Assembly (NCBI GenBank): GCA_000433535.1
Contig: FR892679.1
Coordinates: 206,310 to 235,951 of the forward strand
Length of the DNA: 29,642 bases
Direction of reading: 5' to 3'
From: Dorea sp. CAG:317
Lineage (GTDB): Bacteria; Bacillota; Clostridia; Lachnospirales; Lachnospiraceae
Each line of letters starts with the position of its first letter. Position 1 is the stretch's first letter. Position numbers and translations under genes: made by a program. Of the stretch, positions 24,888 through 29,642 are shown one piece after another. Under the pieces are notes generated by a model. That model did no database searches. It was given only the letters and a program-made list of their open reading frames with translations, and had not been told where the DNA came from.

Positions 24888-25203
24888 TTTTAATCTCCTC
24901 CACTTCTGCAATACCATCCCGCATCGGGTCTTCGCTTATCCCTGTACCTGTGAATTCTTCCTGAATATCTTCCATCTTCTCTGTCCATTCTCTATAGTTC
25001 TCTTCCGGATCGTTCATCCATCTGTCCACATCCGTCTGAAAAAGCTGTAAGACCGGTGACGCCAACAAAAGCACAAGTATCAAGCCTGTGAAAAAGCGAA
25101 TATATTTTTTATATCCGGAATCAGGAAGCGCATGCAGTACCGCAGTGACTAAGATAAGATAACACGCCAGTTGCTCCAGCCAGTTATAGATTGCCTCTTT
25201 CAT
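24877..25203 (-). CDS. spoIIIAF: Stage III sporulation protein AF (short form)
   Basis: Identified by position between AE and AG and by the family pattern: two N-terminal membrane helices (about 12-28 and 35-54, with the conserved KKYIRFFTGLILVLLLASPVLQLF). A short acidic tail of about 50 residues follows. The total of 108 residues is well below the about 206 of B. subtilis SpoIIIAF, whose C-terminal half folds as a ring-building domain. Here that domain seems missing or reduced. The ATG at 25201-25203 is chosen because AAGGAGG lies directly upstream; the ATG at 25221 overlaps AE and lacks one. The stop codon lies within the start region of spoIIIAG. I see no frameshift in the tail. Confidence 0.85.
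   Translation of the reverse strand: MKEAIYNWLEQLACYLILVTAVLHALPDSGYKKYIRFFTGLILVLLLASPVLQLFQTDVDRWMNDPEENYREWTEKMEDIQEEFTGTGISEDPMRDGIAEVEEIKIGR
24897..24901 (-). promoter_or_regulatory. Ribosome binding site supporting a TTG start for spoIIIAG
   Basis: GGAGG inside the last spoIIIAF codons, nine bases before TTG at 24885-24887. It is the only good ribosome site near the start of spoIIIAG; no in-frame ATG follows until deep in the gene. Confidence 0.65.
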
Positions 25204-25213
25204 TTTCTCCTCC

Positions 25214-26407
25214 TTATACATTTCCGGTAACCGCCGATACGATTACGATCGTAACCAAAAAGAGAAGTCCCACCGTAAATACAACTTTGATCAAAAGGCG
25301 GCCTCCTTCGCTGACGCTTTCTATGCATCCGATCACTCTTTCGTTAGACACAGGTTCTAACAGTGCCGCCGCCAGCTTATACATCAGCACAATGCATCCA
25401 ATCTCTACAATCGGAATCAGGCAAAGAGAGACACAAATAATCGCTCCTGTCATTCCGATTCCATTCTTCACTAACACTGCCGTACCTAGTACGACCTCTG
25501 TGACTCCTCCGATCGCGTCCCCGATTCCGGGAATCGCCTCCGCACTTCTTGTAAGCGTACTCCTTTTTACCATATCGACTGCCGGGCTAATGAGACCTTG
25601 TACAATATTAAGTCCCACAACCAACGCTAATACTGTTTTTAAAATCCACGCGATTGCTATTTCCAGAAGTTCTGACAGACGATTTAAATATTTCTCTTCC
25701 GACAAAAAATTCAGAACCTTCACCATAATATAAATGTGGATACTCGGAAGTACGATTTTCCCAATAATCATTTCTACAAGATAGATCAAAAACAATACTG
25801 CCTGATAAAATGCAGATGCTGTTACACTCCCCCTGGCAATCGACACTGCCAGAAAATAAAGCGGGCAGAAGGCTCCCATGAAAGACGTCAGGTTTTCTAT
25901 CCCATCTCTCACCCAATCCATAACCGCTCCGAATGTATTAAGACACAATGCCAACAGAAGCAGATACATAGCATAAAAGCTGATTTCCGCAATCTGACGA
26001 TTTTGAAACACACTCGAAAACTGATTGAGCACTGCCGCAATGAGCGCCAGAAGGATGATCTGTATCAAATTCTTTCTTGCGCTTCGGAATGCATAGAACA
26101 CTTGATCTCTTACCATCCGATTCAAAAGACTTGCTGTCGCTTTTGTATCCCCTGAAATTAACTCTGTCACGGTTTCCTTAAAATCCAGACGTTCTTCCGG
26201 GAAAAGCTCCTTTAACTGTTCATTCGTTTCTTGAAAATCCAGTTGCCCCAATATTTCCTGCAACGCTTTCTCATCCAGTGATTCTGTCCGACTTTCATTT
26301 TCTTCCTTTGCCCACACCTGCATCTGCCCTGCCAGCATCCACATCATTAAGATACAAATGAAACCAACCGAGAATCTTTGTCTTCTTTTGTGTCTTGTAC
26401 TTCTCAT
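25214..26407 (-). CDS. spoIIIAE: Stage III sporulation protein AE
   Basis: Polytopic mother-cell membrane protein of the SpoIIIA-SpoIIQ channel, essential for late forespore gene expression in B. subtilis. The 397 residues begin with a cleavable signal peptide (about 1-33, basic start then FICILMMWMLAG and a site near VWAKEE). A charged soluble segment (about 34-100) and about seven or eight membrane helices follow. The region RSAEAIPGIGDAIGGVTEVVLGTAVLVKNGIG is characteristic of the family. The start overlaps the spoIIIAD stop by four bases (ATGA), implying coupled translation. Spacing to AF is ten bases. Confidence 0.94.
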   Translation of the reverse strand: MRSTRHKRRQRFSVGFICILMMWMLAGQMQVWAKEENESRTESLDEKALQEILGQLDFQETNEQLKELFPEERLDFKETVTELISGDTKATASLLNRMVRDQVFYAFRSARKNLIQIILLALIAAVLNQFSSVFQNRQIAEISFYAMYLLLLALCLNTFGAVMDWVRDGIENLTSFMGAFCPLYFLAVSIARGSVTASAFYQAVLFLIYLVEMIIGKIVLPSIHIYIMVKVLNFLSEEKYLNRLSELLEIAIAWILKTVLALVVGLNIVQGLISPAVDMVKRSTLTRSAEAIPGIGDAIGGVTEVVLGTAVLVKNGIGMTGAIICVSLCLIPIVEIGCIVLMYKLAAALLEPVSNERVIGCIESVSEGGRLLIKVVFTVGLLFLVTIVIVSAVTGNV

Positions 26408-26790
26408 GTGAGAAACTCCCGTATCGTCTGCAGCAGAGCAAGTAAGATCGGCATGCTCATCACAAGAATCGTAAGCTTCCCCAGAATCTCAATCTGCCTG
26501 GCAATCGTCTGATAGCCTGCATCCTGACAGATACTCGCCGAAAACTCTGCCACATAGGTAATGCCCAGCATCTTCAGAAGCGTTCCTGCAAATATCTTAT
26601 TTAGCGGCAGGAACTCTCCGATGGTCTTTATGACCTCAAGTATCACATTCAATTTCCCTAATATCTGAAAAAAGATAAGGATACTAAGCGCTGCTCCCAG
26701 ATAAATTCCATACTCTGCTTTTCCGCTCTTAAACTGCACTGCCAACAGAACACCGGCAACAGCCAGAGCTGCCGCTTGTATCACATCCAT
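26404..26790 (-). CDS. spoIIIAD: Stage III sporulation protein AD
   Basis: Small integral membrane protein of 128 residues with about four hydrophobic segments: IQAAALAVAGVLLAVQF near the N-terminus, YGIYLGAALSILIFFQIL, a middle stretch ending in ITYVAEFSASICQDAGY, and LTILVMSMPILLALLQTI at the end. The YVAEFSASICQDAG stretch is typical of SpoIIIAD, a relative of SpoIIIAC. It is part of the mother-cell export channel. It lies 15 bp after spoIIIAC, with AAGGATGAAGG upstream of the ATG, and overlaps AE by four bases. Confidence 0.93.
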   Translation of the reverse strand: MDVIQAAALAVAGVLLAVQFKSGKAEYGIYLGAALSILIFFQILGKLNVILEVIKTIGEFLPLNKIFAGTLLKMLGITYVAEFSASICQDAGYQTIARQIEILGKLTILVMSMPILLALLQTIREFLT

Positions 26791-26805
26791 CCTTCATCCT
26801 TCTTT

Positions 26806-27000
26806 CTACAGTGAAAATAGCCGTTTGATCGACTCAAACAATTCATATATGTATGGCACGATCCAGAACAGCACAAGAAGAAGCCCTGCAAGGCTTGTAA
26901 GGAATGCCTGCTCTTCTCTTCCGCTATGTTTTAATACTTGACTTAAAACTGACACAAGAATTCCCACTGCGGCAATTTTAAAGATAAGATTTACATCCAT
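26806..27000 (-). CDS. spoIIIAC: Stage III sporulation protein AC
   Basis: A 64-residue membrane protein with two hydrophobic helices (about 6-23 IFKIAAVGILVSVLSQVL and 35-57 FLTSLAGLLLVLFWIVPYIYELF) separated by a short polar loop with HSGREEQA. This is the usual SpoIIIAC size. A longer open frame extends upstream to 27321, but it only shadows spoIIIAB. The real ATG at 26998-27000 follows AAAGGAGGGG and lies 11 bp after the spoIIIAB stop. Confidence 0.93.
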   Translation of the reverse strand: MDVNLIFKIAAVGILVSVLSQVLKHSGREEQAFLTSLAGLLLVLFWIVPYIYELFESIKRLFSL

Positions 27001-27011
27001 GAGCCCCTCCT

Positions 27012-27530
27012 TTACAGTAATAAAATCACAAGAAATATTCCTCCGATCACCCCTATGCTGCGGCACAGTTTCACCTTGCCGTCCATCGTCCTTCTCAATT
27101 CTTCCAACGTCTGCGCCAGCTGTTCCTGATAGAGCGACAACGTCCTCATTTGAAATTCCATATCTGCATTTCCGATTTGACTTCCAAGTGCGCACAGCCT
27201 GCTGATTTCTCTCTCCGGAAAATGAATATCTCCCAAATGTTTTCTGACTCCTTGTTCCCACAGTGTCGAAAATGACTTCCCATCTCTTTGCTTCATTTCT
27301 CTTTCCAGCGACAGCAGCCATTTTTTATATGGATCTCTGCTTTCCCTTCCGATTCTCCCTGCGATATCACCAAGCGGTGCCCGCAGATAGCGAATCTCAC
27401 TCTGCATCTGATATAAGATTCTCTGCAGATACAGCAATTCCTCATATACTCTCTGAATCTCCGCTCCTTTTTGTATCCCCAGAAGCGCCGATGTTCCCAA
27501 CACACAGATACTCCCCAGCACCTTTAACAT
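27012..27530 (-). CDS. spoIIIAB: Stage III sporulation protein AB
   Basis: The 172-residue protein has an N-terminal membrane helix (about 4-19), a long soluble helical middle with the SpoIIIAB/GspF-like pattern (RVYEELLYLQRILYQMQSEIRYLRAPL, about 27-53) and a C-terminal membrane helix (about 157-172). The family resembles part of type II secretion protein GspF and is thought to work with the ATPase SpoIIIAA. The ATG overlaps the spoIIIAA stop by seven bases. Confidence 0.94.
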   Translation of the reverse strand: MLKVLGSICVLGTSALLGIQKGAEIQRVYEELLYLQRILYQMQSEIRYLRAPLGDIAGRIGRESRDPYKKWLLSLEREMKQRDGKSFSTLWEQGVRKHLGDIHFPEREISRLCALGSQIGNADMEFQMRTLSLYQEQLAQTLEELRRTMDGKVKLCRSIGVIGGIFLVILLL

Positions 27531-28447
27531 AGTTGTCCGCCTCGTTCATCGTAGATCCCCGCGATCTGACCTGCCTTTCCTGTTCCAGACAGAACGATGT
27601 ACCGTTCAAATCTCCTTTCTTTGATCATCTGCCCGATAAGCGGTTTCTTCCGCAGTTCTTCCATGGAACATCCGTGGATCGTAGCGATCATTTTGCAGCC
27701 ACAGTGCATTGCATATTCGATTGCGCTGATATCTTCCCCTGTTCCAATCTCATCAACTGCGATCACTTCCGGTCCCATCGAACGAATGAGCATGATCATC
27801 CCTTCCGCTTTCGGACATCCGTCTAAAATATCGGTCCTTAGTCCAAGCTGATTCTGTGCAACACCGAGATAACAGCCGCCAATCTCCGACCGCTCATCAA
27901 CGACACCCACCGACCTTCCGGAAATATATTCATTTCCTGTAGATATCTGCCGGATCAAATCCCGAAGAAGTGTTGTCTTCCCACATCCCGGCGGCGATAC
28001 GATCAACGTATGATACAGATTCTGGTTGAAGGTGATATACGGTAAAACAGCGTCTGCGCACCCCAGTATCTCATGCGACATTCTTACATTAATGGAAGAA
28101 ATGTATTTTAAGTTTTTCACCTTCCCATTTTCTACGATTGCCTGTCCTGTCATTCCGATCCGGTGTCCTCCTTCTATTGTGATAAACCCCTGCTTCATTT
28201 CCTCTTCATATGCATACAACGAATAATCACTGATATACTCCATCATTTCTCTCATTTCTTCTCTCGTTACAAAATGAGGTTGTCCTTTTTTCTTTCCCGC
28301 AAGCACCTCGCCGCCCTGATACAAAAGCAGCAGTGGTTTTCCGGTTCGAAGCTTAATCTCCTGAAGATATCGATAATCCAATCCTTCCTCTTCTATCAAT
28401 CCTCGTATTTCACGAGGCAGTACATGAAGTATTTCCTTTTCTTTCAT
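27524..28447 (-). CDS. spoIIIAA: Stage III sporulation protein AA (secretion-type ATPase)
   Basis: AAA/secretion-type ATPase predicted to energise the SpoIIIA channel. From the ATG at 28445-28447 it has 307 residues. Walker A is SPPGCGKTT (151-159) and Walker B is VIAVDEIG (228-235). Further conserved stretches are VVDERSEIGG and MIATIHG. A GTG start four codons upstream (28459) is possible and has GGAG eight bases before it. The ATG, with AAGGTGG eight bases upstream, fits better with the predicted sigmaE-like transcription start near 28466. It is the first gene of the eight-gene operon and is separated from the upstream gene by a hairpin terminator. Confidence 0.95.
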   Translation of the reverse strand: MKEKEILHVLPREIRGLIEEEGLDYRYLQEIKLRTGKPLLLLYQGGEVLAGKKKGQPHFVTREEMREMMEYISDYSLYAYEEEMKQGFITIEGGHRIGMTGQAIVENGKVKNLKYISSINVRMSHEILGCADAVLPYITFNQNLYHTLIVSPPGCGKTTLLRDLIRQISTGNEYISGRSVGVVDERSEIGGCYLGVAQNQLGLRTDILDGCPKAEGMIMLIRSMGPEVIAVDEIGTGEDISAIEYAMHCGCKMIATIHGCSMEELRKKPLIGQMIKERRFERYIVLSGTGKAGQIAGIYDERGGQLC

Positions 28448-28472
28448 AGCTTTGTCCACCTTTCTAACTCCA

Positions 28473-28500
28473 TGTATATGAGAAAGGGGAAAAAATATGA
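28473..28500 (-). promoter_or_regulatory. SigmaE-like promoter of the spoIIIA operon
   Basis: TCATATT (28494-28500) matches the sigmaE -35 pattern KMATATT. CATATACA (28473-28480) is a partial match to CATACAnT, with 13 bases between. A start near 28466 would leave about 19 bases before the spoIIIAA ATG. spoIIIA is a sigmaE operon in B. subtilis. Matches were judged by eye and the spacer is slightly short. Confidence 0.5.
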
Positions 28501-28513
28501 CTGCTTTTTGTAC

Positions 28514-28544
28514 ACAAAGAAAGAGCAGATTTTTCTCTGCTCTT
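28514..28544 (-). terminator. Terminator before spoIIIA
   Basis: A perfect nine-base-pair stem, AAGAGCAGA against TCTGCTCTT (arms 28536-28544 and 28521-28529), with a six-base loop, then TCTTTGTG on the minus strand. It lies about 30 bases after the stop of the truncated regulator gene and insulates spoIIIA from it. The T tract is imperfect. Confidence 0.75.
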
Positions 28545-28573
28545 CTTTTGCAAACCGGACCTTTTCGACTTCT

Positions 28574-29551
28574 TTACTGTTCCGTTTCCCTGTCATCTAC
28601 GCGCTTTAACATATTGATAAATCTCGGATCATCCTTTAGGAAAGCTGTATGTTCATCCTGATAAATTGCATTTAAAATCATAGTGCGCATCATATCTCCC
28701 AGACGCTTTCCTTCCTGTTCCTCTTCCTCTGGTTTAAATTCTTTGTAATGGTAAAGCGGTGATTTCATTGGTTTCCACCCTTCTTTTAGGGTAAGTAATA
28801 TCTTCTCCAACACCTCGAGGAATTCATCCCATCTTCCAAGCTCGGTATACAATTCGAATCTGGCGACGTACCAGCCATATTCCCACATATCAAAGCCTCT
28901 GGACGTCTCCTCGTATCGTTTCACAATATACTCAGCATCTTCCACCCGCCCCTCTTTCAGCGCTAGCTCCATTAACATCATAAGGGAGGCATAAATATCA
29001 GAAACTCCGGAGATCAAATGCTCTTCTGTCAATTTACCCGCCTCTTCGTATTTTCCCTGATCAAACAAAAGATTGGTCTGTATCTGTTCTTTATCTATAA
29101 GATTTTTGTCCGGCAAGCTGTCAAGAAGCTGCTGTGCCTTGTCATATTCCTTACGCCCCCGATATTTAGAAATCAGCATAGACTTTGCTCGATCAGAAAT
29201 GGAAGAATCCTCACTTTTTGATGCCCTGAGATATAATTCTTCCACCCATTGCATCACCTCTTCTTCACACTCCGCGTTTCCAAAAAGCAGTAATCCTTCC
29301 AGCGTTGCCCCCACATTCAGCATCAAGTTATAAGACCTTGGATATTCCTTCACTTTAGCATATGCTTCCCTGTACGCCGCATCAAAACCTTCTTCTTCCG
29401 CAAGCTTAGACAGATGGTTTACAAATAATTGGACTTCCTTCTCCGATAAATCCTCATGAAAAGACAGTAAGGTATTTAAATCAACTCCGAGAAGTCTGGC
29501 GAGCGGACAAAGAAGCGTAATATCGGGATAAGAAGAACCCGTTTCCCTTAA
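28574..29551 (-). pseudogene. Helix-turn-helix (XRE) regulator with TPR-like C-terminus, 5' end lost
   Basis: The open frame runs from an in-frame TAA at 29552-29554 to the stop at 28574, about 325 codons. It begins LRETGSSYPDITLLCPLARLLGVDLNTLL, which matches the end of an XRE domain. In intact relatives the segment VSKWETGxSYPDI and about 35-40 earlier residues come first; here everything before ETG is missing. The remainder is a helical, repeat-like region typical of Lachnospiraceae XRE/TPR regulators (LDSLPDKNLIDKEQIQTNLLFDQGKYEEAGKL-type repeats). There is no clear initiation site: a GTG at 29353 could start a 259-residue product without the DNA-binding domain. Just upstream lies a recombinase tail, so I read this as a gene broken by insertion of an element rather than a natural variant. 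Confidence 0.6.
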
Positions 29552-29642
29552 TTAAAGATATTGTTGGGTAAAAAAGAAAGGTCAGTCGATTTTGCCGATG
29601 AAGCGGTAGTAGATTTCTACTTCCTGCTCACGGCTTCCGTCC
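29546..29642. mobile_element. Putative edge of an integrated element (attachment junction)
   Basis: Homology to the XRE gene stops abruptly at about 29546-29551, within the Trp codon of the expected KWETG motif. About 30 AT-rich bases follow and then the recombinase stop codon. Large serine recombinases are commonly encoded at the end of their element, next to the attachment site, which matches this layout. The element body is outside the window, and no second junction or direct repeat can be seen. Confidence 0.45.
29582..29642 (-). CDS. C-terminal end of a large serine recombinase (partial)
   Basis: Only 19 codons and a TGA are inside the window. They read DGSREQEVEIYYRFIGKID. The ending EIYYRFIGKID resembles the C-terminus of large serine recombinases of clostridial integrative elements (with the DUF4368-type tail), as far as I recognise it. 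Codons are richer in G/C third positions (TAC, CGC, TTC, ATC, GGC, GAC) than in neighbouring genes, which fits foreign origin. The rest of the gene, including the catalytic Ser domain, lies beyond the right edge, so identity is tentative. Confidence 0.5.
   Translation of the reverse strand, partial: DGSREQEVEIYYRFIGKID

Noticed and set aside
27001..27321. Upstream extension of the spoIIIAC frame
   Set aside because: It overlaps spoIIIAB in another frame and encodes no recognisable domain; the real SpoIIIAC start has a strong ribosome site at 27000.
28564..28570. TTCGACT, one mismatch from a Spo0A box, about 110 bp upstream of spoIIIAA
   Set aside because: A single imperfect seven-base match at the edge of a terminator is expected by chance; spoIIIA is normally sigmaE-driven.

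Overview
The window reads as a piece of the chromosome of a strictly anaerobic, spore-forming Clostridia, most likely of the Lachnospiraceae type. The evidence is a complete spoIIIA operon, spoIVB, a clostridial Spo0A, an [FeFe] hydrogenase, B12-dependent methionine synthase split into two genes, and moderate to low GC with AT-rich spacers. All recognisable genes lie on the minus strand, so transcription runs from high to low coordinates. Many predicted starts were moved inward from the longest open frame because a strong Shine-Dalgarno sequence supports an internal ATG, GTG or TTG.

From right to left: at the far right edge (29582-29642) are the last 19 codons of what looks like a large serine recombinase. 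It is followed at once by a helix-turn-helix/TPR-like regulator gene that has lost its start, so the edge of an integrated mobile element probably lies here. Next is the eight-gene spoIIIAA-AH operon (28447-23597), preceded by a sigmaE-like promoter and closed by a hairpin terminator. It encodes the mother-cell part of the feeding-tube channel between mother cell and forespore. prfC (RF3) follows with its own promoter.

A strong extended -10 promoter at 21731-21758 then starts a compact run: asp23-nusB-xseA-xseB-ispA-dxs-tlyA-nadK-argR-recN, with overlaps or gaps of only a few bases. It mixes cell-envelope stress, transcription antitermination, DNA repair, isoprenoid synthesis, rRNA methylation, NADP synthesis and arginine regulation, and its order resembles the Bacillus subtilis nusB-to-recN region. 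recN ends in a terminator that seems to overlap a sigmaG-like promoter for spoIVB. spoIVB is followed by a 311-bp spacer carrying a sigmaA promoter and a Spo0A box, then spo0A.

Beyond spo0A comes a metabolic stretch: glgA (glycogen synthase), then metF, a stand-alone MetH activation-domain gene, metH, asnA, an [FeFe] hydrogenase and alaS, which runs off the left edge. metF, the activation gene and metH together regenerate methionine from 5,10-methylene-THF and homocysteine.

I see no tRNA, rRNA, CRISPR array, complete insertion sequence or riboswitch. Nothing here looks like a wholly new system. The points most worth checking are the element boundary at the right edge, the recN terminator/spoIVB promoter overlap, and the short SpoIIIAF.
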